From: CAZTCJ01 sp964612085
Lineage (GTDB): Bacteria; Pseudomonadota; Alphaproteobacteria; JAJFIK01
Assembly (NCBI GenBank): GCA_964612085.1
Contig: CAZTCJ010000059.1
Span: 1-24,957, forward strand
Direction of reading: 5' to 3'
DNA: 24,957 bases
Shown here piece by piece: positions 1-7,285 of this stretch; position 1 is the stretch's first letter, and the number at the start of each line of letters is the position of its first letter. Position numbers and translations under genes: made by a program. The notes beneath the pieces were generated by a model. The model was not told the DNA's origin and searched no databases. It saw only the letters and a list, made by a program, of their open reading frames with translations.

Positions 1-280
1 GACCCTAGTCTATACGTTCGCTTCGAGGCCATGGTTGCCGACCGGCGGTCTCCTGGCAACCGTCTTCTCGCGAGAATAACCTGCTGTCTTTTCTCCTAAC
101 CCTTGCCGGGTGGGGTGCCGGGACCGGGCGGAGCCGGGCGGCATCGCTCAGCGGTCCGGGAGGCCGTCGGGGACCCTGTGCTCCCATGTCTTGAAAAGAC
201 CTATACGGATGATTTTGGGCATCCTTGGGTGCATTCAGCCGGATAACAGCATTTTAAGTCCAGGCCGTTAGACTGTATAA

Positions 281-291
281 GGATAATATCC
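281..291. promoter_or_regulatory. Short perfect palindrome, candidate operator
   Basis: GGATAATATCC is a perfect 11-base inverted repeat with a single central base. It lies about 15 bases upstream of the -35 element of the candidate promoter at 306-335, a position where an activator or repressor could bind. There is no match to a named regulator that I recognise, and a palindrome this short can arise by chance. Confidence 0.25.
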
Positions 292-305
292 GTAAAGGCG
301 CCGGT

Positions 306-335
306 TTGACGCCCGCGCCACAGTATTGTTATAGT
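306..335 (+). promoter_or_regulatory. Candidate sigma70-type promoter of the NAGGN operon
   Basis: TTGACG at 306-311 matches five of six bases of the -35 consensus. TATAGT at 330-335 matches five of six bases of the -10 consensus. The spacer is 18 bases. Transcription would start near 342, giving an untranslated leader of about 95 bases before the start codon at 438. This is the best promoter-like pair in the leader. It is a consensus match only. Confidence 0.5.
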
Positions 336-437
336 CCAATCAAAGTAACTGGTTGCTATGCGGAGCAAATACTGTTCGTCATGGGTCCGGTTGTTTTCGT
401 GCAATAATCTGTCTTTTTGAAACGGAATAGGCTCAGC

Positions 438-2216
438 ATGTGTGGTTTCGCCGGCGAAATTCGGTTTACCGGGCAATATCCCGACACGATTGCCATCAGC
501 CGCGCCGCCGACGCGCTCGCGCCGCGCGGTCCGGATGGCGCCGGGCTCTGGTCGAACGGGCCGGTCGCCCTGGCCCACAGGCGGCTCAAGATCATCGACC
601 TGTCGGAGAAGGCGGCACAGCCTTTCATCGATTCTGAACTGGGGCTCGCCATTGTTTTCAATGGCTGCATTTACAACTACCAGGATCTGCGCCGGGAGTT
701 GTCCGCGCAAGGCTACCGGTTTCATTCCACCGGCGACACGGAAGTCATCCTGAAAGCGTTTCATGCTTGGGGGCCGGACTGCGTCAAGCGGTTCTACGGC
801 ATGTTCGCGTTCGCCATCTGGGACCGGGACCACCGTCAGTTGACCCTGGCGCGCGACAGGCTCGGCATCAAACCGCTTTATCTGGCCCAGCAGCCGGGCG
901 TGCTGCGTTTTGCCTCCACCCTGCCGGCACTTCTGGCAGCGGGAGACGTGGATACGGAAATCGATCCGGAAGCGTTGCATTTTTATATGAACTTCCACGC
1001 AGTGGTGCCGGCGCCCTGGACCTTGCTCAAGGGCGTGCGCAAACTACCGCCCGCGACCATCGTGCAGATCAATGCCGACGGCACGGGTACAGAGCACTGT
1101 TACTGGTCGGTCGCCTACGGAACGCCGCCGAATCTGGCCGGTCTGCCGGACGAGGAATGGCGGGAGCGGGTGCTGGCGAGTTTGCGCGATGCCGTGCGCC
1201 GCCGCCTGGTCGCGGATGTGCCGGTGGGCGTTCTGCTGTCCGGCGGCCTCGATTCCAGCCTGATCGTCGGTCTTCTGGCCGAGGAAGGGCAGTCCGGACT
1301 GAACACCTTCTCCGTCGGCTTCGAGACGGTCGGCAATGAGCAGGGCGATGAGTTTCAGTACTCGGATATTATCGCCAAGCATTACGGGACGACCCATCAC
1401 AAGATCCATGTGGACAGCCGGGCGCGGCTTCTGCCCAATCTGGAAGATTGCGTACGGGCCATGTCCGAGCCCATGGTGAGCCACGACGCCATCGGCTTTT
1501 TCCTCCTGTCCCAGGAAGTGGCGAAACATCTGAAGGTGGTGCAATCCGGGCAGGGGGCGGATGAAATCTTCGCAGGCTATCACTGGTATCCGCCCATGAT
1601 GGACAGCCGCGATCCGGCCCGGGATTATGCCCGCGTCTTCCGCGACCGGGATCAGGCGGATTTCGAGCGCGCCATCGATCCCGCTTATCACGGTGCGGAT
1701 CATGCGCAGGCGTTCATCCAAGGGCATTTCGCCCAAGACGGGGCGGATGCGGCGATCGACAAGGCGCTGCGGATCGATCAGCACATCATGCTGGTGGACG
1801 ATCCGGTCAAGCGCGTCGATAACATGACCATGGCCTGGGGCCTTGAGGCGCGGGTGCCGTTTCTCGATCACGATGTGGTGGAGTTGGCGGCGCAAGTGCC
1901 CGCGCGGCTCAAGCTCGACGATGGCGGCAAGGGCATTCTGAAAGCGGCGGGCCGCACGGTCATCCCGTCGGAAGTGATCGACCGGCCGAAGGGCTATTTC
2001 CCCGTGCCCGCGCTGAAATATATCGAAGGCGATGTGCTGGACTTCGTCCGCGATGTTCTGCATGACGGACAGGCCCAGAGCCGTGGTCTGTTTCAGCGGG
2101 ACTATGTGGACATGCTGCTGCGCGAACCCTCGGCCCATATTACGCCATTAAGGGGATCAAAGCTCTGGCAGATCGCTCTTTTGGAATTGTGGCTGCAGGT
2201 CCATGACATCCGGTAA
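438..2216 (+). CDS. asnO: N-acetylglutaminylglutamine amidotransferase (asparagine synthetase-like)
   Basis: Class II glutamine amidotransferase of the asparagine synthetase B superfamily, 592 residues. It should convert the C-terminal carboxyl of N-acetylglutaminylglutamine to the amide, the last step in making the compatible solute NAGGN. The start at 438 is chosen because it places Cys at residue 2 (MCGFAGEI), the processed catalytic nucleophile of this family; an in-frame upstream ATG at 417 would bury it. The N-terminal glutaminase domain covers roughly residues 1-215. The synthetase domain carries the ATP-pyrophosphatase loop SGGLDSS at residues 268-274. The next gene starts 14 bases before this one stops, so the two are probably translationally coupled. 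The specific assignment, rather than ordinary asparagine synthetase, rests on the neighbouring ngg and M42 peptidase genes, the known three-gene arrangement of this pathway. The symbol follows Sinorhizobium usage. Confidence 0.9.
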   Translation: MCGFAGEIRFTGQYPDTIAISRAADALAPRGPDGAGLWSNGPVALAHRRLKIIDLSEKAAQPFIDSELGLAIVFNGCIYNYQDLRRELSAQGYRFHSTGDTEVILKAFHAWGPDCVKRFYGMFAFAIWDRDHRQLTLARDRLGIKPLYLAQQPGVLRFASTLPALLAAGDVDTEIDPEALHFYMNFHAVVPAPWTLLKGVRKLPPATIVQINADGTGTEHCYWSVAYGTPPNLAGLPDEEWRERVLASLRDAVRRRLVADVPVGVLLSGGLDSSLIVGLLAEEGQSGLNTFSVGFETVGNEQGDEFQYSDIIAKHYGTTHHKIHVDSRARLLPNLEDCVRAMSEPMVSHDAIGFFLLSQEVAKHLKVVQSGQGADEIFAGYHWYPPMMDSRDPARDYARVFRDRDQADFERAIDPAYHGADHAQAFIQGHFAQDGADAAIDKALRIDQHIMLVDDPVKRVDNMTMAWGLEARVPFLDHDVVELAAQVPARLKLDDGGKGILKAAGRTVIPSEVIDRPKGYFPVPALKYIEGDVLDFVRDVLHDGQAQSRGLFQRDYVDMLLREPSAHITPLRGSKLWQIALLELWLQVHDIR

Positions 2217-3939
2217 GCCCCCGCAAGATCCTCCGCATGACGCCGAGCAGCCCGATGCCGTGCCTGGGCAGAACGGTCAGTATCAGGAATTAGCCGATGC
2301 CCAGGCGGCGCTCCAGGTCGGCTGGGGGCGGCTGATCTTCGGGCAAACCTTCGACCGTGTCGAGGATCTGGTCGAAAGCTTGCGTCAGGAAGCGGACGAT
2401 GAACGGGATATCGCCATTTATGTGGAGGACCCCCATGTGGCACTTTCCCTGGCGCCCCAGGAGATTTTCCTCGATCCGTCCCATACTTACCGCCTGTGGT
2501 TTTCCGATTACCGGCCCGCGACCGAAGGCTTTCCCGGCGTCACCGTGCGCCCTTTGAAATTCCAGGACGATGCCCTCGCCGTCAACCGGATTTATGCGAA
2601 ACACAGCATGGTGATGATTTCCACCGATTTTCTCATGCGGAACACCGATGCGCAGCGGTTGACTTATCTGGTGGCGGAGGACAGCGAGACCGGTGAAATC
2701 ATCGGCACGGTGACGGGTGTGGACCACCGGCGGGCGTTCAACGATCCGGCCCATGGGTCGAGCCTGTGGGGGCTGGCCGTCGATCCCCAATGCAGGGTGC
2801 CGAAGGTGGGCGAGACCCTTGTGCGGAGCCTGATCGAGATCTACCGGTCGCGGGGCCGGGCCTTTCTGGATCTTTCGGTCATGCATGACAACGAACCGGC
2901 GATCGCGCTTTACGAGCGGCTCGGTTTCCGCCGCATCCCGGCATTCACGCTGAAATACAAGAACCCGGTCAACGAGCGGCTTTATATCGCGCCGCAGCCC
3001 GATGCGCGGCTTAATCCGTATGCGCAGATTATCATCAACGAAGCCCGCCGTCGGGGTATTGGCGTCGATATCGAAGATGAAATCACCAATATCTTTACGC
3101 TTACATTCGGCGGGCGGCGGGTCACGTGCAGGGAGTCCCTGTCGGAGCTGACCAATGCGGTGGCGTTGCAGCGCTGCGATGACAAGGCCTTGACCCACCG
3201 TCTGCTGAGGAAAGCGGGCTTGCATGTTCCTGAGCAGTTGGACGCCGGAAACGAAGAGGCCGACAAACGGTTTCTCGCCAGGCACGGACGGATCGTCGTC
3301 AAGCCGGTGCGCGGCGAACAGGGGGCCGGAATCAGTGTCGATGTGCAGACGGAGGATCATCTCGCCGAGGCCATCGAGCGAGCGCGCGGCATTTGCGACC
3401 GGGTTCTGCTCGAACAGTTCTGCGAAGGGGAGGATCTGCGGATCATCGTGATCGGCGGCGCGGTGGTGGCGGCGGCCATACGCCGGCCCGCCTCTATTGT
3501 CGGGGATGGCGAGCGTACGATCCGCGATCTGATCCGGCTGCAGAGCCGCAGGCGCCGGGCGGCCACGGGCGGCGAAAGCACCATTCCCATCGATGACGAG
3601 ACGGAACGGTGCGTCCAGGGCGCCGGGTATAAGTTCGATGCCATTCTCCCGGCGGGAGAGACACTTGCCGTGCGCAAGACCGCCAATCTGCACACGGGCG
3701 GAACGATCCATGATGCGACCGCCGATCTGCACGCGAATCTGGCGCAGGCCGCTGTCATGGCGTCACAGTGCCTTGACATTCCTGTCGTAGGTTTGGACTT
3801 TCTGGTACCGGAGGCGGACGGGCCGGACTATGTGATTATCGAAGCGAATGAACGGCCCGGTCTGGCCAACCATGAGCCGCAACCGACGGCGGAACGGTTC
3901 ATGGATTTTCTCTTCCCTCAGACCATCCGGACTGAGTAA
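2203..3939 (+). CDS. ngg: N-acetylglutaminylglutamine synthetase (GNAT plus ATP-grasp fusion)
   Basis: A 578-residue two-domain enzyme predicted to acetylate glutamine and ligate a second glutamine, giving the dipeptide that asnO then amidates. After a poorly conserved N-terminal ~100 residues comes a GNAT acetyltransferase domain (about residues 115-255), ending in a typical segment with NEPAIALYERLGF. An ATP-grasp ligase domain follows (about 285-575) and resembles cyanophycin synthetase and glutathione ligase; it includes IVVKPVRGEQGAGISV and the C-terminal VGLDFLVPE and IIEANERPGL metal-binding-type segments. The fusion architecture is the hallmark of the NAGGN synthetase. The ATG at 2203 overlaps the end of asnO by 14 bases, which supports one operon. 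The enzyme should be cytoplasmic and probably made under hyperosmotic stress, as reported for homologues. Confidence 0.9.
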   Translation: MTSGKPPQDPPHDAEQPDAVPGQNGQYQELADAQAALQVGWGRLIFGQTFDRVEDLVESLRQEADDERDIAIYVEDPHVALSLAPQEIFLDPSHTYRLWFSDYRPATEGFPGVTVRPLKFQDDALAVNRIYAKHSMVMISTDFLMRNTDAQRLTYLVAEDSETGEIIGTVTGVDHRRAFNDPAHGSSLWGLAVDPQCRVPKVGETLVRSLIEIYRSRGRAFLDLSVMHDNEPAIALYERLGFRRIPAFTLKYKNPVNERLYIAPQPDARLNPYAQIIINEARRRGIGVDIEDEITNIFTLTFGGRRVTCRESLSELTNAVALQRCDDKALTHRLLRKAGLHVPEQLDAGNEEADKRFLARHGRIVVKPVRGEQGAGISVDVQTEDHLAEAIERARGICDRVLLEQFCEGEDLRIIVIGGAVVAAAIRRPASIVGDGERTIRDLIRLQSRRRRAATGGESTIPIDDETERCVQGAGYKFDAILPAGETLAVRKTANLHTGGTIHDATADLHANLAQAAVMASQCLDIPVVGLDFLVPEADGPDYVIIEANERPGLANHEPQPTAERFMDFLFPQTIRTE

Positions 3940-3975
3940 TGAATAATTCAGCATACAGGCTATTGGAGACTGACA

Positions 3976-5097
3976 TTGTCCACCCCTTTGATCATAGACA
4001 GCGACCGGATCATCGAGCGTCTTCTCGGTCTTCTCGAGGTGCCGAGCCCTGTAGGCTACACGGATAATATCGTTCATCTGATATGCGAATGGCTGTCGGA
4101 AATGGGGGCGGAGTATGAGCTGACCCGCCGTGGCGCGATCCGCGTCAATTTGAGCGGCTCCCAGAACAGTCCGGACCGGGCGATCGTCGGCCATGTGGAT
4201 ACGCTGGGCGCCCAGGTGACGCGCCTGAAGCCCAATGGCCGCCTGTCTGTCCGGCCGATCGGTCACTGGTCGTCGCGCTTCGCGGAAGGCGCGCGGGTCA
4301 CCATCATGGCCGCTGACGATTGTCTGCGCGGCACGATCCTGCCACTCAAGGCCTCCGGCCACACCTATAATGAAGAGGTGGACACCCAGCCGACCCATTG
4401 GGATGGCGTCGAGCTGCGCGTCGATGCGCCCGTCTCCAATGAAAACGACCTTATGGCATATGGGATCAATGTGGGCGATATCGTCGCCATCGATCCGACG
4501 CCGGATGTCAGTCCGAACGGCTTCATCAACAGCCGCCACCTGGACGACAAGGCGGGCGTTGCGGCCATGCTGGTGGCTCTTGAGGCGATCATAAAGGAGC
4601 AGGTCGCCCTGCCGGTCGATTGCCATTTCCTGTTCACGATTTCCGAGGAGGTGGGGGTCGGCGCGTCCGCCGTGCTCCATGGGGATGTGGCGGAAATGGT
4701 CGCCGTCGATAACGGTACGGTCGCGCCGGAGCAGAATTCATCCGAATTCGGTGTGACCGTCGCCATGGGGGACCAGACCGGCCCGTTCGACTATCACCTG
4801 ACCCATATGCTTCTCGATCTGTGTAAAGAGCACCAGATCCCGCATCAGCGGGATGTGTTCCGCTTCTACCGCGCCGATGCCGCATCGGCCTTGGAGGCGG
4901 GCAACGATATCCGTACGGCGCTTTTGTGTTTCGGGATCGATGCCAGCCACGGCTACGAGCGCACCAATGTCGATGCCCTGCATCAATTGGCGCGGCTCTT
5001 GACGGCCTATGTGCAAATGCCGCCGGCCGTGGCGCGGGACAAGACCGATCTGGGTCCGATTACCGGCTTCCCCGATCTGCCCCAGACAAATCTCTGA
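3976..5097 (+). CDS. M42-family metallopeptidase of the NAGGN cluster
   Basis: A 373-residue aminopeptidase-fold metalloenzyme of the M42 family, of the subtype found third in NAGGN operons. It may hydrolyse or recycle the osmolyte dipeptide, but the substrate is not proven. Metal-ligand and catalytic motifs are intact: GHVDTLG with His73 and Asp75, HLDDKAG with His188 and the bridging Asp190 region, SEEVGVGAS with the acid-base Glu224/Glu225 pair, VAVDNGT, and a C-terminal DASHGYERT histidine. The start is a TTG at 3976, preceded by GGAGA at 3965-3969 at correct spacing; no ATG is available in that region. It lies 36 bases after ngg on the same strand and is followed by a GC-rich hairpin, so it is probably the last gene of the operon. 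Confidence 0.88.
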   Translation: MSTPLIIDSDRIIERLLGLLEVPSPVGYTDNIVHLICEWLSEMGAEYELTRRGAIRVNLSGSQNSPDRAIVGHVDTLGAQVTRLKPNGRLSVRPIGHWSSRFAEGARVTIMAADDCLRGTILPLKASGHTYNEEVDTQPTHWDGVELRVDAPVSNENDLMAYGINVGDIVAIDPTPDVSPNGFINSRHLDDKAGVAAMLVALEAIIKEQVALPVDCHFLFTISEEVGVGASAVLHGDVAEMVAVDNGTVAPEQNSSEFGVTVAMGDQTGPFDYHLTHMLLDLCKEHQIPHQRDVFRFYRADAASALEAGNDIRTALLCFGIDASHGYERTNVDALHQLARLLTAYVQMPPAVARDKTDLGPITGFPDLPQTNL

Positions 5098-5126
5098 TTT
5101 TTCAGGGATAAGAGAGCTGGGTATCC

Positions 5127-5151
5127 GGCCGGCCTGCCGCACGGGCCGGCC
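5127..5151 (+). terminator. GC-rich hairpin after the NAGGN operon
   Basis: GGCCGGCC at 5127-5134 and again at 5144-5151 are self-complementary and can form an 8-bp all-GC stem with a 9-base loop. The following bases (TTCGCTTGT) are only modestly T-rich, so this is a weak intrinsic terminator candidate. It sits 30 bases after the M42 stop codon and immediately before the Pho-box-like repeat, so it would separate two transcription units. Confidence 0.55.
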
Positions 5152-5156
5152 TTCGC

Positions 5157-5174
5157 TTGTCATGGAACTGTCAT
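5157..5174 (+). promoter_or_regulatory. Pho-box-like PhoB site
   Basis: Two 7-base direct repeats, TTGTCAT at 5157-5163 and CTGTCAT at 5168-5174, are separated by four bases (GGAA). The 7+4+7 arrangement and the CTGTCAT core match the classical Pho box bound by phosphorylated PhoB, with one mismatch in the first half-site. The second half-site is followed by AAAG, also typical. A weak -10 candidate, TACACT, lies at 5190-5195; the gap from the box is about 15 bases, longer than the roughly 10 of the E. coli phoA promoter. The site is about 75 bases upstream of the hydrolase start at 5249. Confidence 0.6.
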
Positions 5175-5248
5175 AAAGAGGCGCGGATTTACACTAACAA
5201 CCGATAGTGGTATTCCGTGCACATCCCAGGATGGCGGAGTGGTCCACG

Positions 5249-6268
5249 ATGAAGTATCTGAGCTTTGCAACTTTCAATCTCTACAATCTGAACGAGCCCG
5301 GCGAGGCGATCTATACCGATGCGGATGGCTGGAGCCAGGAGCAGTATGACGCCAAGATCGATTATACGGCCCGGGTGCTGGACCGTCTGGATGCGGATGT
5401 CATCGGCTTCCAGGAGCTGTGGCATCATACCTCCCTGAAGCGCTCGTTCGAGCAGTCTGGCCTCGACAACGATTATGATCTTCTGGTTCCGGACGGCCAT
5501 AGCGGCAAGATCGTCTGTGCCGCCGCCGTCAGGAAGGGTCTGATGATCGAAGAGCCGGCCTGGATCGAAAGCTTCCCGGACTATTACCGGCTTTCCAGTA
5601 AGGGCGACGATCCGCAGACGCCTGAAATCAATGTGGATATCGACCGGTTCTCCCGGCCTGTGCTGCATTTCCGTATCAAGCCGCGCGACGATCAGGAGCC
5701 GGTCGAGGTTTATGTCTGCCACTTCAAGTCCAAGGGGCCGACCAAGATTTTCCGGGAAGCCTGGTACAACCAGGAAAAGGAAATCTACAAGCATCATACG
5801 GAGGCCATCGGCTCGGCGCTGTCGACTATCCGCCGCACCGCCGAAGCGACCGCCTTGCGCCTTATGCTGACCGATAAGACCAAGGGGACGGATCACCCCG
5901 TGGTGGTGATGGGCGATCTGAACGACGGCCAGCACAGCAATACGCTGAATATCGTCACGGGCCAGCCCAACTATCTTTTGTCCGGCCTGCAATCCGGCGG
6001 CAGCGATGTGGATTTGTATACGGCGCAAACCCTTCAGGAATACCGCAGCCTGCGGGACGTCTATTACACCCATGTGTTCAAGAACAACCGCGATTCGCTC
6101 GACCACATCCTGTTCAGCCAGGAGTTCTACGACAACAGCCGCAAGCGGATCTGGGCCTTCGACGGCATGACCGTCGATAACGATCACCTTAACTATGACG
6201 ATCACAAAGAGACCGGCACCAATGATCACGGCATCGTGAAAGTGACATTCCGCTACCGTCCGGCTTAA
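5249..6268 (+). CDS. Endonuclease/exonuclease/phosphatase-fold hydrolase
   Basis: A 339-residue member of the DNase I-like endonuclease/exonuclease/phosphatase superfamily, whose members cut phosphodiester or phosphomonoester bonds in nucleic acids, lipids or inositol phosphates. Signature segments appear in order: FATFNLYN (Asn10), VIGFQELW (Glu56, metal ligand), VCHFKSKG (catalytic-type His), VVMGDLNDG (Asp/Asn pair), SLDHILFS, and a C-terminal NDHGIVKV (Asp-His pair). I see no signal peptide, so it is probably cytoplasmic or exported by a non-classical route. The start at 5249 has GGAG at 5236-5239, 9 bases upstream; in-frame GTG 5207 and ATG 5231 are alternatives. The Pho-box-like site just upstream suggests a phosphate-starvation role, but the substrate is unknown. 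Confidence 0.8.
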   Translation: MKYLSFATFNLYNLNEPGEAIYTDADGWSQEQYDAKIDYTARVLDRLDADVIGFQELWHHTSLKRSFEQSGLDNDYDLLVPDGHSGKIVCAAAVRKGLMIEEPAWIESFPDYYRLSSKGDDPQTPEINVDIDRFSRPVLHFRIKPRDDQEPVEVYVCHFKSKGPTKIFREAWYNQEKEIYKHHTEAIGSALSTIRRTAEATALRLMLTDKTKGTDHPVVVMGDLNDGQHSNTLNIVTGQPNYLLSGLQSGGSDVDLYTAQTLQEYRSLRDVYYTHVFKNNRDSLDHILFSQEFYDNSRKRIWAFDGMTVDNDHLNYDDHKETGTNDHGIVKVTFRYRPA

Positions 6269-6287
6269 GTCTTGGCTTAAGATCGAC

Positions 6288-6313
6288 GCCGTCACCGCAT
6301 AGGCGGTGGCGGC
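6288..6313 (+). other. Intercistronic hairpin
   Basis: GCCGTCACCGC at 6288-6298 pairs with GCGGTGGCGGC at 6303-6313 through 11 bp including one G-U wobble, with an ATAG loop. There is no T-tract. It sits in the 63-base gap between the hydrolase and the amidase and could be a processing or stability element or a Rho-independent-like pause site. Confidence 0.4.
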
Positions 6314-6331
6314 GGACCGGAGGACAGCGTT

Positions 6332-7276
6332 ATGCCGCACACGCGCGGACACACGATCCATCAGCACCAGCATCATTTTGTCTGGGATAACAAGATCGAG
6401 CCGGTGCTGCGCGTTTCTCCCGGAGAAACGATCGCTTTCGAGGTCAATGAAGCCTCCGCGGGCGTCATAACGCCCCACTCCTCAGCCGCTGACATCCTCA
6501 AAATCGATACGGGCCGCGTCAATCCGGTGACAGGACCCGTTTATGTGGAAGGGGCGGAACCCGGCGATACGCTGGTCGTCCGTCTGCGGGCCTATGACCC
6601 GTCGGGCTGGGGCTGGACGGCGCTTATTCCCGGTTTCGGTCTGTTGGCGGATCAGTTTCCCGACCCGGCCCTGCATATCTGGCACTATGACCGCTCCGGC
6701 GCGGAGCCCGCGCTTTTCGGCGAGGCGGCGAAGATCCCCGTGCGGCCTTTTGCCGGGACGGTCGGCGTGGCGCAGGCCGCGCCCGGCGCCCATCCCATGG
6801 TCCCGCCGGGCCCCCAAGGCGGCAATCTCGATGCGCGCGATCTGGTAGCGGGCGCGGTGCTTTACTTGCCCGTGGCGGTGCCGGGCGCGCTGTTTTCCAT
6901 CGGCGATACCCATGCGGCCCAAGGCGACGGCGAGGTCTGCGGCACGGCCATCGAAAGCCCGATGGATGTGGCGCTCGAACTCGATCTGATCAAAGCCACG
7001 GCGGGCCGCTTTCCCCATTTCACCACGCCCCACAGCGGGGCGGGGGAAGCGGGCGCCCATGGCTGGGTGGCGACCACGGGCATCGGTCCCGATCTGCACA
7101 CGGCCGCGCGCGATGCGGTCGCCGGTATGATCGATCTTCTGTGTGCCCAGGAAGGGCTGACGCCGGAAATGGCCTATATGCTGTGCAGCGTCACCGGCGA
7201 TCTCAAGATTTCCGAGATCGTCAATGCACCGAACATGGTCGTGTCGTTTTATTTCCCGCGCAGTGTTTTTTTGTGA
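6332..7276 (+). CDS. Acetamidase/formamidase family protein
   Basis: A 314-residue protein of the FmdA/AmdA family. Members hydrolyse formamide, acetamide or other short amides to ammonia and the acid, but many are untested. Typical features are the N-terminal segment with VLRVSPGETIAFEV, the DTG-V-PVTGPVYVEGAEPGD block (about residues 55-75), and the GDTHAAQGDGEVCGTAIE block (about residues 191-208) with metal-ligand His and Asp/Glu residues. The C-terminal half carries the usual MAYMLCSVTGDLKISEIVN segment. A GGAGG Shine-Dalgarno at 6319-6323 fits the ATG at 6332. It follows the hydrolase by 63 bases on the same strand with a hairpin between, so co-transcription is possible. It meets the symporter gene tail to tail with 9 bases between the stops. 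The role may be nitrogen scavenging; the substrate is not determined. Confidence 0.85.
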   Translation: MPHTRGHTIHQHQHHFVWDNKIEPVLRVSPGETIAFEVNEASAGVITPHSSAADILKIDTGRVNPVTGPVYVEGAEPGDTLVVRLRAYDPSGWGWTALIPGFGLLADQFPDPALHIWHYDRSGAEPALFGEAAKIPVRPFAGTVGVAQAAPGAHPMVPPGPQGGNLDARDLVAGAVLYLPVAVPGALFSIGDTHAAQGDGEVCGTAIESPMDVALELDLIKATAGRFPHFTTPHSGAGEAGAHGWVATTGIGPDLHTAARDAVAGMIDLLCAQEGLTPEMAYMLCSVTGDLKISEIVNAPNMVVSFYFPRSVFL

Positions 7277-7285
7277 AAGAGGGGA

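Larger units (their letters stand above)
1..437. other. Gene-free leader upstream of the NAGGN operon
   Basis: I see no convincing complete gene here. A plus-strand frame is open from base 2 to a TAA at 77-79 (25 codons, reading ...PTGGLLATVFSRE) and could be the 3' end of a gene that starts before the window, but I do not recognise it. Positions 33-61 can fold into a hairpin: GGTTGCC pairs with GGCAACC, and an inner GACC pairs with GGTC. The stretch from about 200 is more AT-rich and holds the promoter and palindrome listed separately. Confidence 0.5.

Noticed and set aside
2..79. Possible C-terminal end of a plus-strand gene
   Set aside because: Only 25 codons are visible and another frame is open equally far; too little to call a gene.
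5..187. 60-codon minus-strand frame at the window start
   Set aside because: Arg/Pro-rich, no ribosome site, no recognisable family.
201..998. 265-codon minus-strand frame over the asnO start
   Set aside because: It covers the promoter and the conserved MCGFAGEI amidase start of a clear plus-strand gene and has no domain.
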